Below the pieces are notes generated by a model. The model worked only from the letters and a program-made list of their open reading frames with translations. It was not told the DNA's origin and made no database searches. From the NCBI RefSeq assembly GCF_014207435.1, contig NZ_JACHGH010000006.1, positions 62,001 to 126,000 on the forward strand: a stretch of 64,000 nt of DNA, in the 5' to 3' direction. Positions 25,222-34,387 of the stretch are shown here, one piece after another. The DNA comes from Salirhabdus euzebyi. Lineage in GTDB: Bacteria; Bacillota; Bacilli; Bacillales; Alkalibacillaceae. Both the position numbers and the translations under genes were made by a program. Each line of letters starts with the position of its first letter. Position 1 is the first letter of the stretch.

Positions 25222-25914
25222 TTAGCCCAAATACTTTGTATCTAGCAAATTTTTTATTAACTGATCCTCGTGAATGGAATAAAAGTAAGCTTTTGCATTG
25301 GGCCTAGAACTTACCGTTTGAAAATACTTTTCATCAATGAAATGTATAGCTGCTCCATCACTAACACCGTAACCACTTTTAAGTTCTCTGTTTTGTATCA
25401 TTTTTTCATATGTAGGTTTACGATTGATTTCTCCATCAAAGTGAGGGCAATTACTACCTTTCAAGAAGCCCAGACACGCAAGTCGATCCAAATCTCCATA
25501 GGAGTCTGTTAGTCCCTCTTCAAACCAGCAGATAGAACCGGCGCTAAGACCTGCTAGAATTACCCCTTGCTGAAGGGCTTTCTTTAAAATCGTGTGTAAG
25601 TTCCACTCTTTCCATAGAGCAAGTAAATTTTTCGTGTTCCCACCCCCGACATAAATAATATCCTGTTTTAAAAGAAAACCTTCTAAATCTCTAGTTGGTA
25701 GTTTAAACAATGATAGATGAGTTGGTGTACATGGAAGTTTTTCAAAAGAAGTATAAAATCGTTGAATATAACTATCTGAATCACCGCTTGCTGTAGGCAA
25801 AAAACAAATGGTTGGTTTCTTGCTTCTGGATTGATCTAAAATATATTTATCTAAAAGCAGGTTATCGGGCTCCATGGAAAACCCGCCACCACCCATGGCA
25901 ATTATTTGTCTCAA
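25222..25914 (-). CDS. Peptidase E / cyanophycinase-like S51 hydrolase
   Basis: A 230-residue class I GATase-like serine hydrolase. The serine nucleophile is in LAGLSAGSICWF, and IIYVGGGNTKNLL and IIAMGGGGFSMEPDN are typical of this peptidase E group in Bacillus (YgaJ-like). Family S51 enzymes cleave Asp-X dipeptides. The start is TTG preceded by GAGGAA. It ends 16 bp before the M1 peptidase start on the same strand, so the two may be co-transcribed and both act on peptides. Confidence 0.85.
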   Translation of the reverse strand: MRQIIAMGGGGFSMEPDNLLLDKYILDQSRSKKPTICFLPTASGDSDSYIQRFYTSFEKLPCTPTHLSLFKLPTRDLEGFLLKQDIIYVGGGNTKNLLALWKEWNLHTILKKALQQGVILAGLSAGSICWFEEGLTDSYGDLDRLACLGFLKGSNCPHFDGEINRKPTYEKMIQNRELKSGYGVSDGAAIHFIDEKYFQTVSSRPNAKAYFYSIHEDQLIKNLLDTKYLG

Positions 25915-25998
25915 GAAAATTCCTCATTTCTAAGTGATAATAAATTGCAATTCTATTATACTTTAAAAGATAAATAAAATGGTAGGTGAGGGGATTTT

Positions 25999-26475
25999 TT
26001 GAACATCATAATAGAAAAGGCAAAACAAACACAAGAAGGAGTAATACAAAATTTATTTCAATTTTATGTCTATGAATTTACAGCATATCGTGATGAAATA
26101 CGTGTAGAAGAGGATGGGAAGTACCAACCATATGATTTGACAGCATATTGGGAGAAGGAAAACTATCATCCCTATATTATAAAGGTAGAGGAAGAAATAG
26201 CAGGTTTTGCACTTGTCACTACGGAATCGGAAAGTAATGCTAGCCATTCAATTGCTGAATTTTTCATCTTGAAAAAATTTAACCGAAAAGGGATAGGCTC
26301 ACATGCAGCAAGAAGCATTTTCCGTAAGTTTCAAGGACCATGGGAGGTTACGCAAATTGCAACAAACAAGAGGGCTCAACAGTTCTGGCGAAAAGTAATT
26401 GGGGATTTGACAGAAGGGGATTATGTGGAAAAAGTGGATGAAAAGGGACGCGTGATTCAAGGTTTTGTACTCTAA
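25999..26475 (+). CDS. GNAT family N-acetyltransferase
   Basis: A 158-residue protein with the GNAT fold. The acetyl-CoA loop is KFNRKGIGSHAAR (R/QxxGxG/A), preceded by IAEFFILKKF. The start is TTG with GGTGAGGGG upstream. The substrate is not deducible. It is divergent from the peptidase E gene. Confidence 0.85.
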   Translation: MNIIIEKAKQTQEGVIQNLFQFYVYEFTAYRDEIRVEEDGKYQPYDLTAYWEKENYHPYIIKVEEEIAGFALVTTESESNASHSIAEFFILKKFNRKGIGSHAARSIFRKFQGPWEVTQIATNKRAQQFWRKVIGDLTEGDYVEKVDEKGRVIQGFVL

Positions 26476-26482
26476 ATAGAAA

Positions 26483-26512
26483 TTGGCTGTTGGTACAATA
26501 CCAACAGCCTCT
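26483..26512. terminator. Bidirectional terminator
   Basis: GGCTGTTGGT/ACCAACAGCC stem between the convergent GNAT and PrsA-like genes. Confidence 0.85.
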
Positions 26513-26515
26513 ATG

Positions 26516-27499
26516 TTAAAGGGAGATCGATTCATCAACTTTTGTAATTAGGTTAGGCACAGTTTCAGCCAAGTATTCATTTGCATAGTCGTTTGCAAGC
26601 TGTTGTTTAATTGCATCTTGGACATCGGATAAACTCTTCGTCTGAAGATCATGCACTTGCACTAAATGATAACCATAGTTTGTCTTTACAGGTTCACCTA
26701 TTTTATCCTTTTCTTGTTGAAGAACTGCCTGCATAAAGTTCTCGTCTAAAGTGGATACGGCTACTTCTTCATATAGGCCATTTGTTTCAGCACTACCAGG
26801 ATCTTCGTTGTAATCATTCGCTAAAGTTTCAAAATCTTGACCTTCTTCTAGTTTCGTTTGTATTTCTTCTATAATAGCCAGTGCCTCTTCATCTGTACGT
26901 TTTTCTACAGTGTTTCCTTCCTCATCTACTTCTTGTGTAGAGACAAGAATATGACGGAAAGAAGCAGTTGTTAAGTCATTTTTAATTTCTTCGTAGTAAT
27001 CACTAATTTCTCCTTCGGTAATATCTTCCTGAAAATAATCTTGAACAACATAAAAGTTGACGATATAATTTTTGATTTCCTCTTCTGTAATACCAAGCGC
27101 CTCATAGGCATTATTTCTCGTTTTGTTATCGTATGTTTGCTCAATTTGTTTCCAAACTAAAGCAGCTTGTTCTTCTGCCCAAGTACGATCTTCCACTTCA
27201 TTGCTGAGTTTTTTCTCCATTACCAAGTACTGTAAGGCTTCACTTTGGTAGGTATCATCTTCTAGTGCTGCGTCGGGATTAAAGAAGCCTTCAATAGCTA
27301 AATGGTTAGCAAATTCTTTTCCAGTAACGACCCCACCTTCAAACTCTGCCACCTTATCAATACTTTCAATTTTCTCTTTATCAAAAGTAGGGAAGACAAT
27401 TTCTTCTGAACTTCCTTCTGAGTCATTTGTGCTGTTACAAGCGCCTAATAATAGTACAATTACTAGGAATAGGGTTATTTTAATAAATTGTTTTTCCAT
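26516..27499 (-). CDS. PrsA-like peptidyl-prolyl isomerase lipoprotein
   Basis: A 327-residue lipoprotein (lipobox LLLGAC, cysteine at residue 21). A SurA/PrsA-type N-terminal helical part is followed by a parvulin PPIC domain beginning ASFRHILVSTQEV and including LEEGQDFETLANDYNEDPGS and VKTNYGYHLVQV. It should act outside the membrane to fold exported proteins. It ends the htrA-type gene cluster; HtrA lies 12 bp upstream, suggesting a shared transcript for envelope quality control. Confidence 0.88.
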   Translation of the reverse strand: MEKQFIKITLFLVIVLLLGACNSTNDSEGSSEEIVFPTFDKEKIESIDKVAEFEGGVVTGKEFANHLAIEGFFNPDAALEDDTYQSEALQYLVMEKKLSNEVEDRTWAEEQAALVWKQIEQTYDNKTRNNAYEALGITEEEIKNYIVNFYVVQDYFQEDITEGEISDYYEEIKNDLTTASFRHILVSTQEVDEEGNTVEKRTDEEALAIIEEIQTKLEEGQDFETLANDYNEDPGSAETNGLYEEVAVSTLDENFMQAVLQQEKDKIGEPVKTNYGYHLVQVHDLQTKSLSDVQDAIKQQLANDYANEYLAETVPNLITKVDESISL

Positions 27500-27511
27500 T
27501 ATTTCCTCCCA

Positions 27512-28726
27512 TTAATCTGTTAATTTAATGTTGATTTCTAATATTTCTCCATTACGATTAATTTTCAATGTTACTTCATCACCAACATCAACTTTTGTAT
27601 ATAAATATTTTCGTAAATCACTAGCATCTTTAACTTCTGTTTCATCAATAGCTATGATTACATCTTCAACCTCTAGTCCGCTATTTACAGCCGGAGAGGA
27701 AGTATCAATTTTTGCAACCATTGTTCCAGTTTCTAAGCTTTCATCAATGTTGTTTCGGTAGTAAGATGGGATGTCATGTACATCGATTAAACTTACCCCT
27801 ATATAAGGGCGTTTCACTTCACCATCTTCAATTAATTCATTAATGATAGGAACCACATCATTACTCGGAATAGCAAAACCTAATCCTTCTACCCCGTTTT
27901 GGGAAATTTTCAAGCTGTTAATTCCAATCACTTGTCCTTGTGTATTAATCAAAGCACCACCGCTGTTACCGGGATTAATGGCAGCGTCAGTTTGGATAAC
28001 ATCAAGATCCCAAGCCCCAGCTGACGTGGAAACATTAATGGTTCGCTCGGTTCCACTAATAATGCCTTGTGTAACAGTACGTGAGAAGTCTAGGCCTAAT
28101 GGATTTCCAATTGCTAAAACCTGTTCACCTGGGCGCAGTTTGGAAGAATCACCAAACTCCATTACAGTTGTAACATGATCGGCACGAACCTTTAGTACAG
28201 CTAAATCTGTTAAAGGATCTGTTCCAACAATTTGTGCTTCGACTTTTTCTCCGTTATGAAAAGATATTTCAACCTCGTTCGCATTCTCGATGACGTGATT
28301 GTTCGTTACAATGTATGCGGTATTTCCAGTTTTTTTGAAAACCACTCCTGAACCTGTCCCGCTTTCTTTAGACTGTGAGTTACCATTACGGGAGAAAAAA
28401 GGGTTGGTTTCCTGAATGTTCACAACACCAACTATCGCTTGGGAGGCTTCTTCAACTGTCTTTGTAATCGGAGTCGATACAGAAGAAGTTTCTTGAACAT
28501 CAGCTAAATTACTTGTTTCCGTTGATACAAGAGATGATTGAATTTGGGTTGTATGATCCTCTTGATTAAAGGTAGGAGAAAAATCATTTACGGCTAGAGC
28601 AAAGGTTAGGGTAAGAGCAGCCCCTACCATACCTGCTAATATATTGGAAAACCAGTTTTTATTCTTTTTGCTTTTTTGATGAGGTTTTTCTGTTGTTTGT
28701 TGTTCATGAATTTGATTGTCATCCAT
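27512..28726 (-). CDS. HtrA-type membrane-anchored serine protease (S1C)
   Basis: A 404-residue protease with a cytoplasmic basic tail, one membrane segment (about residues 27-46), a trypsin-like domain and one C-terminal PDZ domain. The catalytic triad is VTNNHVI (His), DPLTDLAVL (Asp) and INPGNSGGAL (Ser). It degrades misfolded exported proteins. Its length is like YyxA/HtrA of Bacillus. Two adjacent ATGs follow AAAGGAGGA; the second (28726) has the better spacing. Confidence 0.9.
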   Translation of the reverse strand: MDDNQIHEQQTTEKPHQKSKKNKNWFSNILAGMVGAALTLTFALAVNDFSPTFNQEDHTTQIQSSLVSTETSNLADVQETSSVSTPITKTVEEASQAIVGVVNIQETNPFFSRNGNSQSKESGTGSGVVFKKTGNTAYIVTNNHVIENANEVEISFHNGEKVEAQIVGTDPLTDLAVLKVRADHVTTVMEFGDSSKLRPGEQVLAIGNPLGLDFSRTVTQGIISGTERTINVSTSAGAWDLDVIQTDAAINPGNSGGALINTQGQVIGINSLKISQNGVEGLGFAIPSNDVVPIINELIEDGEVKRPYIGVSLIDVHDIPSYYRNNIDESLETGTMVAKIDTSSPAVNSGLEVEDVIIAIDETEVKDASDLRKYLYTKVDVGDEVTLKINRNGEILEINIKLTD

Positions 28727-28797
28727 CATAAATCCTCCTTTTTGTACAATCAGCAAAAAGTAAAGAATTTTTGCTTACTCGTATCATATCCAGTAAA

Positions 28798-28818
28798 TAT
28801 GACCAAATTATGAACAAA
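28798..28818 (-). promoter_or_regulatory. Candidate response-regulator direct repeat upstream of htrA-type gene
   Basis: On the minus strand TTTGTTCATA and TTTGGTCATA (28809-28818 and 28798-28807) repeat with an 11-bp period just upstream of a TATGAT -10. This spacing suits OmpR-family regulators; YclJ or CssR are candidates by context. Confidence 0.4.
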
Positions 28819-28918
28819 CTTTGAATAGGATAAGAAAAAATGAAGAAAATTCTAAGGGATAGTATGGGGAGTGATATTTATCCATGAAACGTGGCTACTT
28901 TTCTAGTGTAGAAAAATA

Positions 28919-28946
28919 AAAGCGAGTAATTTTTACTCGCTTTATT
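28919..28946 (-). terminator. Terminator downstream of yclJK
   Basis: AAAGCGAGTA/TACTCGCTTT perfect stem with an ATTTT loop; T-rich on the minus strand. Confidence 0.8.
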
Positions 28947-28992
28947 GCTGCTTAAGAAATGATAAAATTTTAGACTTGTGGATAAGTTAGTT

Positions 28993-29126
28993 GCACGGGG
29001 GAGCCAAGTCTAGCTCCAGCACCTATCCCCTCGGTACATAAGTCAATCCCTTTTATGGCAAAAACCGCTACGGCAGGTCTTGTCTTATGCCTGCCTTAGG
29101 CTGAGCAAGGCGCTTGCGCTTTTGTT
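28993..29126 (+). repeat. Intergenic repeat, family B, copy 1
   Basis: Starts with AGTCTAGCTCCAGCACC and ends with GCAAGGCGCTTGCGCTTTTG, with an internal hairpin CATAAGTCAA/TTGTCTTATG. I recall this as a widespread Bacillaceae intergenic element. It lies in the gap between yclK and its terminator. The CDS of yclK ends right after it. Confidence 0.75.
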
Positions 29127-29127
29127 C

Positions 29128-30543
29128 TTACATATTCTTTTTAGGAAGATGAATAGTGAATTTTGTCCCTTTGTTTTTAGTACTATTAATTTTAATATCC
29201 CCATTGTGAAGGTGTACAAGCTGTTTTACTATGGATAATCCTAATCCTGATTCACCGTACGGATTATTTTTTCTTGATAAATCAGCTTTATAGAAACGTA
29301 ACCATATGGATTCGATATCCTTTGGGTCAATGCCAATTCCATTATCCTCAAGTTCTATTATCGTTTCCGTAGATGAAGCACGTCCCCTCATCCAAATCGT
29401 ACCATTCTCCGTAAACTGAATGCTGTTTTTTACAATATTAATTAATATTTGGATAATCCGATCGTAATCAGCATACACGGTTAAGTTATCTTCTACATCC
29501 ATAAGAATAGTATTGTCTTTCTCTTGTGCATGAAGGTCTAAATGTTCTTTTATGATTTCAAATACTTCTTTTAGTTTTAACTCGACTTTTGTTAACTTTA
29601 TTTGGTTGGAGCGTATTTTTTCATAATCTAAATTCTCGTTCACTAATCTAATTAAACGATTTGTTTCTTTGCTGATTAAGTCCATTCCTTTTTCTTTGTC
29701 TTGCTCTGAAATCATGTCATTTCGTAATCCTTCAATCAGGCCATTTATCGTTGTTAATGGGGTCCGAAGTTCATGGGAAACATCTGCAATAAACTGCCTT
29801 CTTCTTTTTTCCAAACGTTTAATTTCCTCCATGGAAAGGTTTAGTTGTTTGGCCATTTGATTAAAATCGTTTGCAAGTTCACCGATTTCATCAAAATTAG
29901 AGGAAGGCACATGAACTTTGTAATTTCCATTGGCGATTGCTGATGTTGCATCCTGAATACGTTTTATACGATTCACGTGCAATTTAGACATTAGCCAGCT
30001 AAGAATAATGGCAATGGAAAGTGCTATTGCAACAGTAAAGAGCAAATACTCATTTAGCTCCGTAATCATTTCCCTAGAACCACTAATTGGTGCTGTTAGT
30101 AATATCCCACCTAAAAACTGACCGTTTTGAATATAAGGAGCTGCAACTAAAGATACTGCTTGGTCAAATCTTTCCAGATCACGCTTTAATGTGATTGCTC
30201 TTCCTTCCGTTATGGTTGTCCATTCCTGCTCGGATAATTTTGTAATCGGAAAATCGGTAATTTGAGGATAGATAACTTTGCCTTGTTCATCAAATAACGT
30301 AATAAATATATCCCTTGTACGTAATATCTCACTGTATTGTGTCATGGGAATTTGCTCGCGTTCAAGTGGATGTGAATCAAGGTCATTTAATATTTTCTCT
30401 CCGTACGAAATGAGTTCATCCACTTTGTTTTGGTAGACCAATTCCTCTACGTAGTGAGAAAAAAGTAGGCTTAAAATAAGAAAAGCAAAGATAAGCACAC
30501 TGATTTGGCTTCCAATTAGCTGAAAAATATATTTAATTCTCAT
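29128..30543 (-). CDS. yclK: Sensor histidine kinase YclK
   Basis: A 471-residue kinase. Membrane segments at about residues 8-29 and 162-184 bracket an extracytoplasmic sensor; HAMP follows (IQDATSAIANGNYKVHVPSS). The H-box is FIADVSHELRTPLTT, with N-box IVKNSIQFTENG and G-box EDNGIGID and GLGLSIVKQL. MRIKYIFQL at 30543 has GGTGGA upstream and matches the YclK start; it overlaps the regulator gene by 11 bp. YclJK is induced under oxygen limitation through ResD in B. subtilis. Confidence 0.85.
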   Translation of the reverse strand: MRIKYIFQLIGSQISVLIFAFLILSLLFSHYVEELVYQNKVDELISYGEKILNDLDSHPLEREQIPMTQYSEILRTRDIFITLFDEQGKVIYPQITDFPITKLSEQEWTTITEGRAITLKRDLERFDQAVSLVAAPYIQNGQFLGGILLTAPISGSREMITELNEYLLFTVAIALSIAIILSWLMSKLHVNRIKRIQDATSAIANGNYKVHVPSSNFDEIGELANDFNQMAKQLNLSMEEIKRLEKRRRQFIADVSHELRTPLTTINGLIEGLRNDMISEQDKEKGMDLISKETNRLIRLVNENLDYEKIRSNQIKLTKVELKLKEVFEIIKEHLDLHAQEKDNTILMDVEDNLTVYADYDRIIQILINIVKNSIQFTENGTIWMRGRASSTETIIELEDNGIGIDPKDIESIWLRFYKADLSRKNNPYGESGLGLSIVKQLVHLHNGDIKINSTKNKGTKFTIHLPKKNM

Positions 30544-31240
30544 TCGATTCCACCGACTCATCGAACTTATAGCCTACTCCCCACACGGTATGGAAAAAGG
30601 GTTGTGTTTCATTACCGATTTTATTACGCAGTCTTTTGATGTGAACATCTACTGTGCGTTCATCCCCATAAAAATCGAATCCCCAAACCCGTTCTAGTAA
30701 ATGCTCTCTTGAAAAGACTTGTTTTGGATGTTGAACGAAATAATAGAGTAAATCGAATTCTTTAGGCGTTAGAGTGGTAACTGGCTTTTCGTTAAAAAAG
30801 ACTTCTCTCGTCGACTTACTTATTTTAAAATGCTTCGTTTCAATGTAAGAATGATGGTCACTTTTTTTAGGTTGAGTAAGGTTGTAACGACGTGTTACTG
30901 CTTTAATTCTAGCCATTAAAGCAAGTGGGCTAAATGGCTTAGTAACATAATCATCTGCCCCCATTTCCAACCCAATGACTTGATCAGATTCGCTATCTTT
31001 AGCTGTAAGCATAATGATTGGTACTCTATTATTTTCCTCACGAATTTTACGACATAGAGTGACCCCGTCCATGCTCGGTAGCATCCAGTCAATGATTAGC
31101 AAATCCCACTCTTCTTCCTTAAATCGCTTATAACCCTCAGCGCCATCCGGAATGTACGTACCTTCTATACCCTCTTTTTGAAAAAACATCTCTAGCATCG
31201 TACTTACACTTTCGTTGTCTTCTATTACTAATATTTTCAT
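30533..31240 (-). CDS. yclJ: Response regulator YclJ (OmpR/PhoB family)
   Basis: A 235-residue regulator: MKILVIEDNESVSTMLEMFF, the phosphoacceptor aspartate in LLIIDWMLPSMDG, the switch T/K residues in MLTAKD and YVTKPFSP, and a C-terminal winged helix (LTPKEFDLLYYF, GDERTVDVHIKRLR). The match to YclJ is close along its length. GGAGG at 8 nt selects the internal ATG at 31240. It is co-transcribed with yclK. Confidence 0.87.
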   Translation of the reverse strand: MKILVIEDNESVSTMLEMFFQKEGIEGTYIPDGAEGYKRFKEEEWDLLIIDWMLPSMDGVTLCRKIREENNRVPIIMLTAKDSESDQVIGLEMGADDYVTKPFSPLALMARIKAVTRRYNLTQPKKSDHHSYIETKHFKISKSTREVFFNEKPVTTLTPKEFDLLYYFVQHPKQVFSREHLLERVWGFDFYGDERTVDVHIKRLRNKIGNETQPFFHTVWGVGYKFDESVESNEN

Positions 31241-31696
31241 TACTAAAGCCTCCATAGACTTTATTTTAAAAAACGCTTAACAAAAAAGTAAAGGTAAAGT
31301 AATATATTTTCAACTACTTATACTTATCTTTTGGCTTTTTTCTATAAATATTGTAGCTTTATCTAAAGTGAGCAGTGGAGTTGTTCCTTTAAATAATGTT
31401 GATTTATATAGGCAAAAACTACTTCTAATATAATGACGAATATATAACTTTAATGAGTATGGGAATCTATTTGAAATTATATTCGTAATAGTTAAAAAGT
31501 TTGCTATAATATACGAAAGATAGCTTTTGTCTTCCTAAACAATAGAAATGTATTAGAAGTAATGGTACTACTACTATTTCCTACAGGTCCTCCTTCAAGA
31601 CTATTCTTCGGCAATTTTTCTATAAAACTTCCTTGTATTTCTACTAAAGGCCTAGGAAATAAATATAAAAATGGTTATTAGAGTGGGGTTTATAGA
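31241..31696. other. Intergenic region between divergent yclJ and diguanylate cyclase
   Basis: No gene seen. A TATAAT at 31505-31510 with a weak TTCGTA -35 (31482-31487) faces the cyclase gene. AT-rich otherwise. Confidence 0.5.
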
Positions 31697-33259
31697 ATGG
31701 GATCCGCTGGATTTTTAGTTTTACTATGGGTAGCATTTATTTTATCAGCAGCTTTTGGCGCATTCGCTTTTAAATATAGAAAGGTACAAGGTGCAAGGTA
31801 TTTTATAGCCTTAATGTGGCTTACCTCTTTGTTGGCGCTAGCTAATTATTTTGAGCTTTACTTCCAATCATTTGAAGTGAAGTTGTTTTGGCGAAATGTT
31901 CAACAAATTCCCTTTTTTCTTATGCCTGTATTTTATTATGGGCTCGTTCGTGAATTCATACATTCCAATCAATCGAAGTCTTTCCATTTAATAAAGTATA
32001 TGGGCATTATATCGATTGCTTATATTACGTTAATTTTTACAGATTCCTACCATCATCTTATTCGGTCAAATATATCGTTAGATTCCTTTTATAGCTGGGA
32101 ACAAATCACAGTAGAATCTACTATTTTTAGTCAAGTATTTATTATTTGTGCATTTTTATTGCTCCTATATGCATTCTTTGTGTTAACAATTAATTATAGA
32201 AAAACACCTGCAACGAATAAAATGCAACATCTAATGCTCATTTTAGGATCCGGCTTTCCTATTATACTTGGGGTTGCAAAACTTTTCCTTGCAGATTTTC
32301 TTGCTTATCCTTTTGTTGTCACCATCCTGCCTGCTGGTATTTTTGTGTTTTTAAGCTTATTCCGTTATAAGATTTTTGATTTATGGCCATTTGCTAATCA
32401 TTTAATTTATCAGCACATGCGTGACGGGATACTAGTGTTGGATAATAGAGGCACCATTGTGCAATTAAATGAAAAAGGTAAACTACTATTATCTAAAATT
32501 TATCCTAAAGCAATAAACATGAGGATTGGAGAAAACATTAACCATTACATACCTAAAGGTGATGAAATACTAAAAGGGTATAATAGAAAAACAGAATATA
32601 AATTAGAAGAAGGGGAGCATGTTGAATTAGAACAACTTCATATTAAAGATGAAAAAAATTCTTTCATCGGTGTACTGTGGATGCTGAAGGATATTACAGC
32701 ACAAAGACTGTATGAAGATGACCTTTTTAAACGTGCAACCACGGATATGTTGACATCCCTCTTTAACCGTCAATACTTTATGGACAAGCTTCAAATAAAA
32801 ATCGCCCAAAAGAAAGAGCAAGATTTTTTAGCATTTTATTTAATAGATATTGATGATTTCAAAAAAGTAAATGATCAGTATGGACATTTAACAGGTGATA
32901 AAGTTTTGGCAACATTTGCTGAATTGCTTAAAAGATTCGTGGAAGATGGAGGAATAGCAGGAAGAATAGGTGGAGAGGAATTCGCACTTGCTAAAAAGGT
33001 TGAAAGCAGAAGAGAGGCAATTGAATTTGCTCAGAGAATGCTTAATGAGACACGTTCTTATTCCTTTGAAAATGTAAACAAAGAAACCATACAATGTACG
33101 ATAAGTATCGGGATTGCTTTCGTCTACCAAAAGGGCCACAAAATACAAGAGTTGTATAAAATTGCGGATGATGCACTCTATCATTCAAAAACAAATGGTA
33201 GGGACCGCTTTACTGTTGCTGATGAACAAATGGCTTTTCAATTCGAACCTTTATCTTAA
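31697..33259 (+). CDS. 7TM-sensor diguanylate cyclase (GGDEF)
   Basis: A 520-residue protein: seven membrane segments in residues 1-220 (histidine-kinase N-terminal 7TM type), a PAS-like segment (about 230-335, GILVLDNRGTIVQLNEKG), and a GGDEF domain (about 345-510). The active site is GRIGGEEFAL, and DMLTSLFNR begins the domain. The allosteric RxxD inhibitory site before GGEEF is absent (E and G at those positions). It should make cyclic di-GMP in response to a membrane or extracellular cue. GTGGGG precedes the ATG. Confidence 0.9.
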   Translation: MGSAGFLVLLWVAFILSAAFGAFAFKYRKVQGARYFIALMWLTSLLALANYFELYFQSFEVKLFWRNVQQIPFFLMPVFYYGLVREFIHSNQSKSFHLIKYMGIISIAYITLIFTDSYHHLIRSNISLDSFYSWEQITVESTIFSQVFIICAFLLLLYAFFVLTINYRKTPATNKMQHLMLILGSGFPIILGVAKLFLADFLAYPFVVTILPAGIFVFLSLFRYKIFDLWPFANHLIYQHMRDGILVLDNRGTIVQLNEKGKLLLSKIYPKAINMRIGENINHYIPKGDEILKGYNRKTEYKLEEGEHVELEQLHIKDEKNSFIGVLWMLKDITAQRLYEDDLFKRATTDMLTSLFNRQYFMDKLQIKIAQKKEQDFLAFYLIDIDDFKKVNDQYGHLTGDKVLATFAELLKRFVEDGGIAGRIGGEEFALAKKVESRREAIEFAQRMLNETRSYSFENVNKETIQCTISIGIAFVYQKGHKIQELYKIADDALYHSKTNGRDRFTVADEQMAFQFEPLS

Positions 33260-33353
33260 GCAATAAGGCTAGCAAATACTAGTAAGGATTCCGTTACCTA
33301 TCGTAAAACTCTATTTTGCGTACCAAAATGAAAGTAAAAATGTTTATTAAGTT

Positions 33354-33378
33354 GCGCTGTATTTTGCAGCGCTTTTTG
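33354..33378 (+). terminator. Terminator after diguanylate cyclase
   Basis: GCGCTG/CAGCGC with a TATTTTG loop, followed by TTTTTG. Confidence 0.85.
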
Positions 33379-33550
33379 TTTTTTGTTTGTGAATAATATT
33401 AATTCAGTTCAATTGGAATATAACTATTATTTTTATTTGTTTCCTTTTTAAACTAATGCACACGTTAACACAATTAGAAAATGGTCTTGTTCCACTATCT
33501 TCCCGAAGGACAATTAGAATTTAATATTTTTTGGTATTATTTTTATATAT

Positions 33551-34021
33551 TCACTTCCTCACATCTTCAAAAGAACTAATTATGTCTCGAGCAATTATTT
33601 CTTCACCACTATAAAGTTCAACTATGACAGATTCTCTTTCTTCTATATTTTCTTTTATTTCATGAACTGAAAATTCTTGTCTTATTTCCTGCGTTTTCCA
33701 AACAGAAAATGATTTTGATTTCCCATTTTCTCTATCTATTTTTGTTGAGGTAAATAGTCTATCGGTAACATCAATTTCATTTGTTTTAATTAAGTTCTTG
33801 ATGTAAGGATTTTGAACTAAAAATCTAACAGAAAAATGTTGATCTGTTTCCATATTGATATCACTAATATAAACAGAAAAACGCAATACTTCAGTGTCGG
33901 AGTTTTCGACATCTTGAAGTTCAATAGCTGAACTTTCAATAATTGGATTACTCTCATTACCACATGCCGACAAGTTACCTAACATCAGACTGAAAAAGAA
34001 CAATACAATACTTTTTTTCAA
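33551..34021 (-). CDS. Hypothetical lipoprotein
   Basis: A 156-residue protein with signal MKKSIVLFFFSLMLGNLSAC and a lipobox cysteine at residue 20. The mature part is predicted beta-rich with no motif I recognise (FSVYISDINMETDQHFSVRF). It begins a run of small minus-strand genes that I read as an accessory patch. Ribosome site AAGGGGG upstream. Confidence 0.65.
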   Translation of the reverse strand: MKKSIVLFFFSLMLGNLSACGNESNPIIESSAIELQDVENSDTEVLRFSVYISDINMETDQHFSVRFLVQNPYIKNLIKTNEIDVTDRLFTSTKIDRENGKSKSFSVWKTQEIRQEFSVHEIKENIEERESVIVELYSGEEIIARDIISSFEDVRK

Positions 34022-34204
34022 TTTTTAATCCCCCTTATTGGCGACCATTAAGAGAAACCTTTCTGACCCAACAAAAATACGAATAAACACTTCCTCGTCT
34101 TAACTTAATAAGTTAATTTTAACATATTATTCCAAATATAATTTTGCAAAAATAAAAACCTCATTTATAATGGTTATCTTCTTTAGTTGAAATCAAAATT
34201 TCAT

Positions 34205-34366
34205 CTATTTATTAAGATCATCTAATAATTGAATTATCTCTTTATTCTGTCTAACTTGAGTTTCACTATTTGATTTGATTTCGTAAATCCATAGTAATAC
34301 CAAAACTACTGCAGTAGGCAAACCAATATATACAAACAAAAACTAAATAAATGCTAACCCCCCCAT
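34205..34366 (-). pseudogene. Small membrane protein interrupted by a stop
   Basis: ATG at 34364-34366 follows GGAGGG at good spacing, then MGGLAFI and an in-frame TAG (34343-34345). The same frame continues as FLFVYIGLPTAVVLVLLWIY and a charged tail ending LLDDLNK. The unbroken version would be a 53-residue single-span protein. Either the stop is a recent mutation or translation restarts at the TTG right after it. Confidence 0.45.
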
Positions 34367-34387
34367 AACAACCCTCCTTCTATTTTC

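Noticed and set aside
28885-28910. Possible ECF sigma promoter TGAAAC-N16-TGTA
   Set aside because: It points away from htrA and toward the terminator and repeat; no gene on that strand would use it.
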